From assembly GCA_947305255.1 (NCBI GenBank), contig CAMZDE010000001.1:32043-96042 (forward strand): a stretch of 64,000 bases of DNA. The letters run 5' to 3'. The notes under the pieces are model-generated. The model was not told where the DNA came from and searched no databases. It was given only the letters and a program-made list of their open reading frames with translations. Positions 27,785 through 35,074 of the stretch are shown here, in pieces. Made by a program: the position numbers and the translations under genes. Source of the stretch: an uncultured Alphaproteobacteria bacterium. GTDB taxonomy: Bacteria; Pseudomonadota; Alphaproteobacteria; Rs-D84. Each line of letters begins with the position of its first letter. Position 1 is the first letter of the stretch.

Positions 27785-28216
27785 ATGGCAAAAAAGAATT
27801 TTCTGAACATTGAATTAGACCCCAAATACGTTCCAAAAAAATCAGAAAAATATATGTGTCCTGAACATTTGGCGTATTTTTACCGTGTATTGTTGGCCCA
27901 ACGCGAAGAACTGCTTAGCGATCGCGACGACGTATTAAACGACGTCCGTATGGCTGAAAAAAGCGAAAATGCCGGCGTTGGCGACGAACAGGATCAGGCA
28001 TCTGCGGAACAAGAAATCACAATGAACCTGCGTATGTCTGAACGCACTGATAATTTGTTGAAAAAAATCAACGCTGCAATCGAACGCATTGAAAATGGCA
28101 CATATGGATATAGTGTTATATCTGGGGACGAAATCGGCCTGCAAAGAATGTTGGCGCGTCCATTGGCCACAATGACAATCGAAGAACAGGAAGAATACGA
28201 ACAAAAACGTAAATAA
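27785..28216 (+). CDS. DksA-family transcription factor lacking zinc-finger cysteines
   Basis: The 143-residue protein has the DksA coiled-coil layout with the tip acidic pair (DRDDVLNDVRMAE) and the C-terminal GTYGY...LARPLAT pattern of the zinc-finger region. However, positions normally holding the four zinc cysteines read GTYGYSVISGDEIGL and ARPLATMTIEEQ, with no cysteine. DksA binds in the RNA polymerase secondary channel and works with ppGpp. Some alphaproteobacterial and pseudomonad DksA homologs also have reduced cysteine sets. A bidirectional terminator follows. Confidence 0.85.
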   Translation: MAKKNFLNIELDPKYVPKKSEKYMCPEHLAYFYRVLLAQREELLSDRDDVLNDVRMAEKSENAGVGDEQDQASAEQEITMNLRMSERTDNLLKKINAAIERIENGTYGYSVISGDEIGLQRMLARPLATMTIEEQEEYEQKRK

Positions 28217-28235
28217 AAACAGCAAATAAAAAATG

Positions 28236-28270
28236 CAAAAAAAGCACCGCCAAATCGGCGGTGTTTTTTT
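28236..28270. terminator. Bidirectional terminator between dksA-like gene and leader-family copy 1
   Basis: CACCGCC (28245-28251) pairs with GGCGGTG (28257-28263). T7 follows on the plus strand and an A-run precedes it, so it can terminate both converging genes. The minus-strand gene's stop codon overlaps the T-run. Confidence 0.88.
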
Positions 28271-28802
28271 ATTGTCCAGATGCAGTGACCAATGGCACCT
28301 CTGCCACATCGTCATCATCCCACGTGGTATAAATTTCCACACGTTTGTTTGATATCGTGTTATTAATATCACTTTTTGCTTGGTTTACCAACCACACAGT
28401 ACCGCCCAAAGACACCAAAAGGCGTTCTTGATCTCCATCCAAAAACCAATCCAACCCCTCCGCTTCCAATCCATCACCATCAACCACTTCTGAGATAATA
28501 TACTCGGAATCCCCATTAACCAATATACCTTGATAACCAGTTAGTCGTGCATCCACTTTATTCACCGCTGCAATTGCACTGTTATATGCACCTTTGACAT
28601 AGGCGGTGGTGGCGATATGTTCTTGGTCGGCGGTGTCTATATCAATACGCCCAAACGGTGCGCCCGCTTGTGTTGTTGGTGCGGGGTGATTCGTATTCTC
28701 ATGCGCTGGTGCGGTGTACATCGCACCCGAGATATTTTCAGCCATTGCAGTAAATGGTAACGCCGCGATTATGGCCATTGTTAATATTGTTTTTGTTTTC
28801 AT
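28269..28802 (-). CDS. Secreted protein of the leader-RNA-associated family, copy 1
   Basis: The 177-residue protein has a signal peptide (MKTKTILTMAIIAALPFTAMA). A conserved N-terminal part contains ENISGAMYTAPA, then IDTADQEHIATTAYVKGAYN. A variable middle follows, and then a conserved C-terminal motif RVEIYTTWDDDD. The HIATTAYVKGAYN segment resembles repeat units in phage tail-fibre proteins. Copies 2 and 3 (41.7 and 61.7 kb) share the ends but not the middle. AAAGGAGAG precedes the ATG. Upstream lies a promoter and a structured leader RNA that also precede the other two copies. Function is unknown. Export to the periplasm or surface is expected. Confidence 0.78.
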   Translation of the reverse strand: MKTKTILTMAIIAALPFTAMAENISGAMYTAPAHENTNHPAPTTQAGAPFGRIDIDTADQEHIATTAYVKGAYNSAIAAVNKVDARLTGYQGILVNGDSEYIISEVVDGDGLEAEGLDWFLDGDQERLLVSLGGTVWLVNQAKSDINNTISNKRVEIYTTWDDDDVAEVPLVTASGQ

Positions 28803-28831
28803 CGTTTGCTCTCCTTTGTCTTCGACTTTAT

Positions 28832-28863
28832 GACAAAAACAACCGCCCCTATAAAAGGCGGTT
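28832..28863 (-). terminator. Terminator-like hairpin at the 3' end of leader copy 1
   Basis: AACCGCC and GGCGGTT pair around a 9-nt loop and are followed on the minus strand by GTTTTTGTC, 30 bp before the gene's start. Its 5' arm is part of the CCTCCAACC element that can pair upstream instead. Confidence 0.65.
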
Positions 28864-29007
28864 GGAGGCTAGAAACAATTGTAAGTCAAATTGTGCGCCT
28901 TATTCGATTTATTCGGCAGCCCTCCAACCGTATGTTGGAGCAATTTTACGTCGCTCAGACGAACTTACATCGGGCTTCTAGACCCCATCGGAAAAACACT
29001 TCCCGAC
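28832..29007 (-). ncRNA. Structured 5' leader RNA, copy 1 (candidate new riboswitch/attenuator)
   Basis: Helices by plus-strand position. P1 is 28987-28993 with 29000-29007. Closing helix P2 is CTAGAA 28869-28874 with 28976-28981. P3 is AGCCC 28918-28922 with 28972-28976. A CGTC/GACG hairpin lies near 28949-28961. P4 is CTCCAAC 28922-28928 with 28934-28940. P5 is ACAATT 28875-28880 with 28889-28894; its 8-nt loop pairs with 28963-28968, forming a pseudoknot. Copies at 42.3 and 62.3 kb keep every helix with compensating changes. The terminator-like hairpin ends the RNA. No known family is recognised. Confidence 0.82.
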
Positions 29008-29013
29008 AAGGTT

Positions 29014-29042
29014 ATTTTATCAAAAATCGTTTTATGGTGCAA
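29014..29042 (-). promoter_or_regulatory. Promoter of leader copy 1
   Basis: On the minus strand TTGCAC (29037-29042) and TAAAAT (29014-29019) are separated by 17 bp. Transcription would begin just before the first leader helix. The same spacing recurs at the other two copies. Confidence 0.75.
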
Positions 29043-29112
29043 ATATAAATTTCAATATACGAAAAACATTTCACCAAATATGGCGTCACAAAAAAACAAA
29101 ATATTTGAAAAA

Positions 29113-31767
29113 TTAATTAGTCTGCAAAAAACTCGACAAATCAAAAGATGGACTACTCAGGTTGCCGTCCAACCCTGACAAACCTGTATTGTCGCCCGTA
29201 TTATAATACCCATTGAACAAAGACGTTACATTCGACAAACCGTCCCCTAAACTAAACCCAGACAAATCACCTAAATCAATCCCCAGATTTGATGCATAAC
29301 TTTTATCTCGTGCTTCTGCATCACGGAATTGTTGTTGCACATCGGAAATAGATTCACTTAATTTCTTAATAATCGCATATTCAGTATTCCCAGATGCGCC
29401 AACCATTTTTGCGATTGTCACGTTGCTGAATCCGGCTGCAACCAAAGCATTGTAAATATCTGTTGCATTCGTTGAATCAGCAAACATTCCAATCACAGAT
29501 TGATTATTTAACGCCGTCAAATCACGCTTACAATTTATACGGTTAACCGAAAAAACAGACGGATAAAAATTCGTAAATGTCAAATTGTCTGTATCTGTCA
29601 CACCCGCAGATTTTAAACATTGTTTTAATTTATCTAATGCGCTGGCTTCTGTCCCTAATAACTTGCGCGTTTCTGTACCGGCCGTTCCGTCATCAACCGC
29701 AGATTTCAATTTTTTACCCAAATTACCGTTTATCAAAGAATTGGCAACGACACCACCAACAATACCAACGCCCGCAGCCGTCGAACCATATTTCAAACGT
29801 TTATCCGATTTTTCTGCATCTTTATCAATCTTGGTTTGGTCGTCTTCACTGCCCAACATTTTTGCACGATAAAGCGAAGCGTACGAACCGCTGGTCACAC
29901 CAACGTTTTCATCATCATATAATCCCATATCCGCCTTGTCTAAAATTTCTTCGCTTTCAATTCCAGGTGCCATTCCTAATGATTCTTTTCTTTCTTTCAA
30001 ACTTTGAGCCAAAGACATATATTCGCTCTTTAACGCGGTCATAGTTTCACCATCGCCCGCCGGCAATTCAATTTCATCTGCGCCTGCCTTAACCGATTTT
30101 CCATTACCGTACGAACAGCGCATTGTTGCAATATATGCATTCATATCAGATTCTGCATCTGCGTCGGCCTTTTGTTCAGACCAACCTTGGAACGCTTCCA
30201 TCATTCCCACGCCGGTCGCCGCGGTCGTCAACGCCGTTGCGGTTCGATTTGCCAAAGATTGTTCTTCTGCTTTGGCATCGGTATAGGCGTCACGTTTTTC
30301 TTGTAATTGTTGTGCCTCAAATGCCGCATCTTTGATACATTGTCCATTTTCATAGATATAACCTTCTTGGACACATTGGCATATTCCGTCTTGCCATACG
30401 GCAACAGATTTACCCAATTTTTTGCAAACATCTTCGTCGCTCTGTGTATATGCAGCGACCAACATACAATTTCCATCATCATCCGCATAATCGCATTCGC
30501 AACTCAATCCATCAGAACTAAGGTGTGCATATGATACATTACATTCGCATCCACTTGAATCTGCTTTAAGTGTTGCGCCACCTGTGCAATCCAGCGCAAT
30601 TGTTCCAGATATAGTAATCCCGCCTTTTGTTGTTGGTTCATTACACGCCGTCAAAACCCCGTCGGTTTGAACGGGCTCAAACCCAGAATTGCATACACAT
30701 TTTGTTTGTGTGTCATCTAAAACTGCATTATTCAAACCACATACACACGCCGTATTTTCAGCATTCGGCACCGCACCATCCGTGCAATTCAAATCAATAA
30801 CTTCCGCCGATGCGGGCAACACACAAGTATCCCCGTTCCATTCATATCCCGATTTTTGACACACACATCTAGTACCATTCCATGTCGCATCCTCAATTGG
30901 TAAATTACAGCATGCCAACCGTTGCGCCGCCATAGTTTCATCTGGATAATCAGCATTCACACTGTTTGGGTATTTCGAATAATAAGTACACGCGGTCAAA
31001 CATTTCTTTGTTGCATCATCCCATTTTTGGTTTTTTGGACATTTGCCTGTCACAACCCCAGAATTTGAACTTTTTTTCTTTTGAATAACCTCTTCTTTTC
31101 CTTTGGCACCAACGGTCTCATCAGGCACCGTCCCGGCAGATACCCCACCGCCACCACCGCCAGAGTCGCCGCTGCCTCCACCCCCAGATGCCTTTGGATC
31201 ACGTGCACCGGTCCAACATACATCTTGGCAATATTTTGCACCGTTGGCATCATAAACCTGATATTTGCAATAAAAATATGTTCCATCTTGTGTTGATGCA
31301 ATTTTATGATATTTGCTGATATCGTTCGGACATTCGCCAACATTTTTTGAATTAGCCTTTTCCCAATAATGATTCATACTGCTTCCACCACATCTATATA
31401 ACCCCAGTTGGTTACTGGCGGTATAATCGGCCAATTTTGAAATATAATGCGGCCCCAACACAGCAACATTTGTATATAATTCACAACCATCAACTTTTTC
31501 ATGGCCACACGACAAGGCCTGACTTGAATTTTTTCCACCTAAAAACAGATAGCGATTATTGTCATGTACACTGCGTTTGAATGCACTCCATGTTAAATTT
31601 TTATTGCCCGCCGCATCATATGTGTATGACGCTTCATCTTGGATAGTTTGCGCCTTGCAATTATAAGTGGCCGCCTGTAACGCCGTCCCCGCAAAAACGC
31701 ACGACAAAAACAGCACAAAAAAAGTTATTTTCTTTACTATCTCTCTCATAATTAAATATTTTATCAT
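29113..31767 (-). CDS. Large cysteine-rich secreted protein, lineage-specific
   Basis: The product has about 884 residues and is not recognised. After a signal region (FFVLFLSCVFAGTALQA), it has a 170-residue N-terminal domain and a glycine-rich linker (GGGGSGDSGGGGGG). A run of cysteine-rich EGF-like units follows (for example CVCQKSGYEWNGDTCVLP and CVCGLNNAVLDDTQTKCVC). A helical domain and a short hydrophobic stretch near GVGIVGGVVANSLING come next, and the C-terminus is serine/leucine-rich (SSPSFDLSSFL). The layout suggests a surface adhesin. Start 31767 is chosen for the GGTGG before it. An ATG at 31749 is also possible. Its short upstream region carries no structured leader. Confidence 0.7.
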   Translation of the reverse strand: MIKYLIMREIVKKITFFVLFLSCVFAGTALQAATYNCKAQTIQDEASYTYDAAGNKNLTWSAFKRSVHDNNRYLFLGGKNSSQALSCGHEKVDGCELYTNVAVLGPHYISKLADYTASNQLGLYRCGGSSMNHYWEKANSKNVGECPNDISKYHKIASTQDGTYFYCKYQVYDANGAKYCQDVCWTGARDPKASGGGGSGDSGGGGGGVSAGTVPDETVGAKGKEEVIQKKKSSNSGVVTGKCPKNQKWDDATKKCLTACTYYSKYPNSVNADYPDETMAAQRLACCNLPIEDATWNGTRCVCQKSGYEWNGDTCVLPASAEVIDLNCTDGAVPNAENTACVCGLNNAVLDDTQTKCVCNSGFEPVQTDGVLTACNEPTTKGGITISGTIALDCTGGATLKADSSGCECNVSYAHLSSDGLSCECDYADDDGNCMLVAAYTQSDEDVCKKLGKSVAVWQDGICQCVQEGYIYENGQCIKDAAFEAQQLQEKRDAYTDAKAEEQSLANRTATALTTAATGVGMMEAFQGWSEQKADADAESDMNAYIATMRCSYGNGKSVKAGADEIELPAGDGETMTALKSEYMSLAQSLKERKESLGMAPGIESEEILDKADMGLYDDENVGVTSGSYASLYRAKMLGSEDDQTKIDKDAEKSDKRLKYGSTAAGVGIVGGVVANSLINGNLGKKLKSAVDDGTAGTETRKLLGTEASALDKLKQCLKSAGVTDTDNLTFTNFYPSVFSVNRINCKRDLTALNNQSVIGMFADSTNATDIYNALVAAGFSNVTIAKMVGASGNTEYAIIKKLSESISDVQQQFRDAEARDKSYASNLGIDLGDLSGFSLGDGLSNVTSLFNGYYNTGDNTGLSGLDGNLSSPSFDLSSFLQTN

Positions 31768-31789
31768 AAAACCACCAACGAACCAAGAC

Positions 31790-31827
31790 AAAAAACATCG
31801 GTCAATGCATAAAAAACATCGACCGAT
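31790..31827 (-). terminator. Probable terminator after tatA
   Basis: ATCGGTC (31797-31803) pairs with GACCGAT (31821-31827) around a 17-nt loop and is followed on the minus strand by GTTTTTTGTC. It lies 25 bp after the tatA stop. Confidence 0.5.
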
Positions 31828-31851
31828 ATAGATAAAATCATCATATAAAAA

Positions 31852-32046
31852 CTATTTAGATTTTTTTGCTGTCTTTTTCGCAACTGGGCGCTTTTTCGGC
31901 ATTGGCTTTTTATCGTCTTTGATTTCTTTCTTAAACACCTTTACACCATCTGCAATATTTTTCATCATCGATGGAATTTTTGCAGACCCAAATAAAATCA
32001 CAACCAATGCGACGATTAAAATTATTTCCCAAATTCCCCATCTCAT
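31852..32046 (-). CDS. tatA: Sec-independent protein translocase TatA
   Basis: The 64-residue protein has the N-terminal membrane helix WGIWEIILIVALVVILFGSAKIP, a hinge, an amphipathic helix (MMKNIADGVKVFKKEIKDD) and a lysine-rich tail. The FGSAKIP motif marks TatA. TatA polymers form the Tat pore. It lies 12 kb from tatBC, 15 bp after the SPOR gene. Confidence 0.93.
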   Translation of the reverse strand: MRWGIWEIILIVALVVILFGSAKIPSMMKNIADGVKVFKKEIKDDKKPMPKKRPVAKKTAKKSK

Positions 32047-32061
32047 ATTAAATCCTTTTCT

Positions 32062-32847
32062 TTATTTTGTGACATAACAATCCAGTCCATCAGATTTTGC
32101 ATTTCTGCAAAAACCATTGGCATCCGCCCCAGAATTGAACGCGATACGCAAACGATAGGTTGTTTTACCATTCACTTCCGCAGCCAAAATCACGAATTGT
32201 TTTCCACTAAATAAACTTTGATGCGCGCTACGTATTTTGTGTTCCGCAGCCTGAGCCAATTCGCGTGTGCTATACGAACCAAATTGAACATAGATTGAAC
32301 CAGTGGCCGCCGCTTTTGGTGCCGACGGAGTAATTTTCTTAGCCGGCTTTGCCGCAACCGGTGCCGCCTTTGGCTTTGGTTGTGGTTTTGCAACCGGTTT
32401 TGTTTCTGGTTTATCCGGATTAAATGTCACATCTTTTCTATCTTCGATAACACGAACCGGCGCACCAACGTTTTCATCAACCACAGGTGGAACAATCGTT
32501 GGTTTTGGTTCTGCCTTAACCTCTGGCATAGGCTTTGGTTTTTCAATTGGTTGTGGCATAACATCTATTGGTTTTGGTGGGACCTGTAAATCAGACACAG
32601 GTTTTGCCGGCACATCAACCGATATCACCGGTGTATCCAAATCCACAGTCATCGTTGAACCCGAATCGCCACCAACACGAACAATAATAATCCATGTCGC
32701 CAATACGATAATCGCAACACCCAACACCATCAACAACCACGGCCGTTTTGGACGCGGAACACTGAAAGGTGCAGCCTCTGGCAATGCGTCAACATCTGCC
32801 GCATCGTCTAAATCTAATAAATCTAAATTTTCATCCTTGTCGTTCAT
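32062..32847 (-). CDS. SPOR-domain inner-membrane protein
   Basis: The 261-residue protein has an acidic cytoplasmic tail (DLLDLDDAADVDALPEAA), one membrane helix (LLMVLGVAIIVLATWIIIV), a long proline- and lysine-rich periplasmic linker (VKPQP-type repeats) and a C-terminal SPOR domain (YVQFGSYSTRELAQAAEHKI, then YRLRIAF). SPOR domains bind denuded septal peptidoglycan, so a division role is expected. AGAGGG precedes the ATG. Confidence 0.85.
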   Translation of the reverse strand: MNDKDENLDLLDLDDAADVDALPEAAPFSVPRPKRPWLLMVLGVAIIVLATWIIIVRVGGDSGSTMTVDLDTPVISVDVPAKPVSDLQVPPKPIDVMPQPIEKPKPMPEVKAEPKPTIVPPVVDENVGAPVRVIEDRKDVTFNPDKPETKPVAKPQPKPKAAPVAAKPAKKITPSAPKAAATGSIYVQFGSYSTRELAQAAEHKIRSAHQSLFSGKQFVILAAEVNGKTTYRLRIAFNSGADANGFCRNAKSDGLDCYVTK

Positions 32848-32923
32848 GGATTTGCCCTCTTTTGTTTGTTCATGCGACTATTATATCATAAAAAAACACA
32901 ATGAACAAACGAATCGTGAAAAA

Positions 32924-33064
32924 TTATTTCGGCATATTTCCAAAATTCGGAGGAACAATCAATTTATGATTAGATTCAACAATCGGTTCACTCTCGCATT
33001 TACAGCAACCTGCAATGCCAAACGCCACCGAAACAACCGCTAATAACAAGATAATTTTTTTCAT
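32924..33064 (-). CDS. Small lipoprotein (46 residues)
   Basis: A 46-residue frame has a strong AGGAAG site before its ATG and a lipoprotein signal (MKKIILLLAVVSVAFGIAGC) with lipobox IAGC and a second cysteine pair (CCKC). The mature part is short and ends in LIVPPNFGNMPK. The PPNFG tail resembles the PPDF motif seen in DUF3035/BamF lipoproteins of alphaproteobacteria, but the protein is much shorter. It lies 55 bp after the thrS stop on the same strand. Confidence 0.6.
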   Translation of the reverse strand: MKKIILLLAVVSVAFGIAGCCKCESEPIVESNHKLIVPPNFGNMPK

Positions 33065-33088
33065 TTTCTTCCTTTCTGTATATTAATC

Positions 33089-33109
33089 GGGGGACGCAAC
33101 ACGCCCCCC
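33089..33109. other. GC-rich hairpin between thrS and the small lipoprotein gene
   Basis: GGGGG (33089-33093) pairs with CCCCC (33105-33109), with a CG/CG extension past one mismatch. Neither side has a T-run, so it is not a classic terminator. It may protect the thrS message 3' end. Confidence 0.4.
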
Positions 33110-33119
33110 TTATTCACCA

Positions 33120-34853
33120 CTAGGCCGGCATTTTAACCGCGTTTTTCATATATTCAACAAATTCAGACAACGATTTAACCTCTTGCCCTTCTTTGCCCAG
33201 ATAACGCAAAGTCACCGTTTTGTCGTTCATTTCTTTTTCACCAACAACAGCAATAATCGGCGTCTTGGCCAACGACAATTCGCGAATCTTGTAATTCACT
33301 TTTTCATCCCTTAAATCAGCGCGTGCATAAACGCCTGCATCACGCAATTGTGATACAACGCTTTCTGCATAATCGCGATATTTTTCAGACACTGGCGCAA
33401 CGACAACAGGTTCTGGGGACAACCACAATGGCAAATTACCACCCGTTGATTCCAACAAGATTCCCATAAAACGTTCAATAGAACCCAACATCGCGCGATG
33501 CAACATAATTGGACGATGTCTTTCGCCGTCTTCGCCAATATAAGACAAATCAAAACGTTCCGGCAAATTCATATCCAACTGCACAGTCCCGCATTGCCAT
33601 ACGCGCCCCATAGAATCCTTCAAATAATTATCAATTTTTGGCCCATAGAACGCCGCATCATTTTCAGCAATTTCATATTCAATGCCGTTTTTATCTAATG
33701 CGTTTTTAAGCGCGCCTTCGGCTTTGTCCCAAACTTCATCTGTTCCGATGCGGAATTCAGACAACGGACGCGTTGCCAATTTCATCGTGATTTTTTCGAA
33801 ACCGAATTTGTTGTAAATATCTTTGATGAAACGCAAAATCTTTACAACTTCGCTTTCTAATTGTTCTTCGGTACAGAATATATGCGCATCATCTTGGGTA
33901 AATTCACGAACACGCATTAATCCAGATAACGCACCCGCCGCTTCATAACGGTTCACTTTACCAAATTCAGCCAAATACATTGGCAAATCTTTATATGATT
34001 TTAAGCCCTGACCGAAAACCAACATCCCCCCAGGACAAGACATAGGCTTTACACAAAATACTTTACCATCTTGGGTTGTTCCTGAATAATTGTGCGCGCC
34101 ATATTTTGCCCAATGTCCGGATCTTTCCCACAAACATCTATCCATCACAGACGGCGTAGAAATTTCAAGGTAATTTGCTCTGTCTTGACGCATACGAATA
34201 TATTCAATTAATCTGCGATAAATTTTGAAACCTTTGTCATGCCAGAACACGGCCCCCGGCGCATATTCTGGTTCAAAATGGAACAAATCCATATCTTTGC
34301 CAAGTTTGCGATTATCTCTGGCAGCAGCTTCTTCTTGCTGTTTCAAAAATGTCGCCAATTTTTCGCCATCTTCAAATGCGTCAACATAAATACGTTGCAA
34401 CATTTTATTCTTTGAATCGCCCTTCCAATACGCACCGGCCACAGTTCTGATTTTGAAACCATCTTTCGGCAAATCTTTGGAACTTTCCACGTGTGGGCCA
34501 CGACACAAATCAACAAAATCACGGAATTTATAGATTGATAACACTTCGCCATTTGCATCGTATTCATTTAACCATTCCATTTTATATGGTTGGTCTTTGA
34601 AAATTTCTTTGGCTTCATCTAATGACACTTCGCGTCTTTCGAAACGACCGTCACTTTTAATCAAAGATTTCATTTCTTTTTCAATTTGTGCAAAATCTTC
34701 TTCGCTGAAACGATGTTCGGTATCAAAGTCGTAATAAAACCCGTTTTCAATAGCAGGCCCACCTGCGAATTTAACATCAGGGTACAATTTTTGCACCGCC
34801 GCAGCCATCACGTGTGCCAACGAATGACGAATTAATTCTATTGGATATGACAT
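33120..34853 (-). CDS. thrS: Threonyl-tRNA synthetase lacking the TGS domain
   Basis: The 577-residue protein starts at the editing (SAD) domain: HSLAHVMAAAVQKLYP with HxxxH, and GPAIENGFYYDFD. Then follow the class II catalytic core with VKPMSCPGGMLVFG (zinc cysteine), LAEFGKVNRYE, RVREFTQDDAHIFC, and the C-terminal anticodon-binding domain with NYKIRELSLAKTPII. The N-terminal TGS domain of about 60 residues found in E. coli ThrS is absent. AAGG lies before the ATG. Upstream is a threonine-rich leader peptide. Confidence 0.95.
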   Translation of the reverse strand: MSYPIELIRHSLAHVMAAAVQKLYPDVKFAGGPAIENGFYYDFDTEHRFSEEDFAQIEKEMKSLIKSDGRFERREVSLDEAKEIFKDQPYKMEWLNEYDANGEVLSIYKFRDFVDLCRGPHVESSKDLPKDGFKIRTVAGAYWKGDSKNKMLQRIYVDAFEDGEKLATFLKQQEEAAARDNRKLGKDMDLFHFEPEYAPGAVFWHDKGFKIYRRLIEYIRMRQDRANYLEISTPSVMDRCLWERSGHWAKYGAHNYSGTTQDGKVFCVKPMSCPGGMLVFGQGLKSYKDLPMYLAEFGKVNRYEAAGALSGLMRVREFTQDDAHIFCTEEQLESEVVKILRFIKDIYNKFGFEKITMKLATRPLSEFRIGTDEVWDKAEGALKNALDKNGIEYEIAENDAAFYGPKIDNYLKDSMGRVWQCGTVQLDMNLPERFDLSYIGEDGERHRPIMLHRAMLGSIERFMGILLESTGGNLPLWLSPEPVVVAPVSEKYRDYAESVVSQLRDAGVYARADLRDEKVNYKIRELSLAKTPIIAVVGEKEMNDKTVTLRYLGKEGQEVKSLSEFVEYMKNAVKMPA

Positions 34854-34937
34854 AATAATTTACCTTTTTATTTATTTGTTTTTTATTTAATTGCTTGCTT
34901 ATTTTAATACGCGCGTAAATTTTGCGCAAATGAAATC

Positions 34938-34997
34938 TTATACCCCCAAAGGGGTTGTAGTTGTGGTTGTTGTAAAAACAAATAATCTATAAAACAT
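34938..34997 (-). CDS. Threonine-rich leader peptide upstream of thrS
   Basis: A 19-codon frame on the minus strand reads MFYRLFVF, then seven threonine codons in a row (ACA, ACC and ACT are all used), then PLGV and a TAA stop. An ACCCC/GGGGT hairpin covers the last threonine codons and the stop. The thrS start is 84 bp downstream. A run of cognate codons in front of an aminoacyl-tRNA synthetase gene is the mark of ribosome-mediated attenuation. No U-rich terminator is visible after the hairpin, so control of translation or message decay is as likely as transcription termination. Confidence 0.75.
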   Translation of the reverse strand: MFYRLFVFTTTTTTTPLGV

Positions 34998-35004
34998 GCT
35001 TTAC

Positions 35005-35033
35005 ATTTTAATACTATAAAAATCAAAAGTCAA
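35005..35033 (-). promoter_or_regulatory. thrS leader promoter
   Basis: TTGACT (35028-35033) and TAAAAT (35005-35010) on the minus strand are spaced by 17 bp. The expected start site falls at about 34997-35000, so the leader peptide's ATG would be at or very near the RNA 5' end. Confidence 0.7.
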
Positions 35034-35064
35034 AAAAAATCCGCCGTTTCGGCGGATTTTTTTA
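35031..35064. terminator. Bidirectional-looking terminator after the TPR-protein gene
   Basis: ATCCGCCG (35039-35046) pairs with CGGCGGAT (35050-35057), and a T-run follows on either strand. On the minus strand it terminates the gene ending at 35075. Its T-run overlaps the -35 box of the thrS leader promoter. Confidence 0.88.
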
Positions 35065-35074
35065 ATCATTCACT

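Noticed and set aside
28841..29007. T-box or other known riboswitch
   Set aside because: No T-box sequence or specifier loop is visible, and the conserved blocks do not match the purine, cobalamin, TPP, SAM or glycine riboswitch cores that I know.
28232..29042. Leader plus gene as an insertion sequence
   Set aside because: There are no terminal inverted repeats, target duplications or transposase. The three copies differ too much at their borders.
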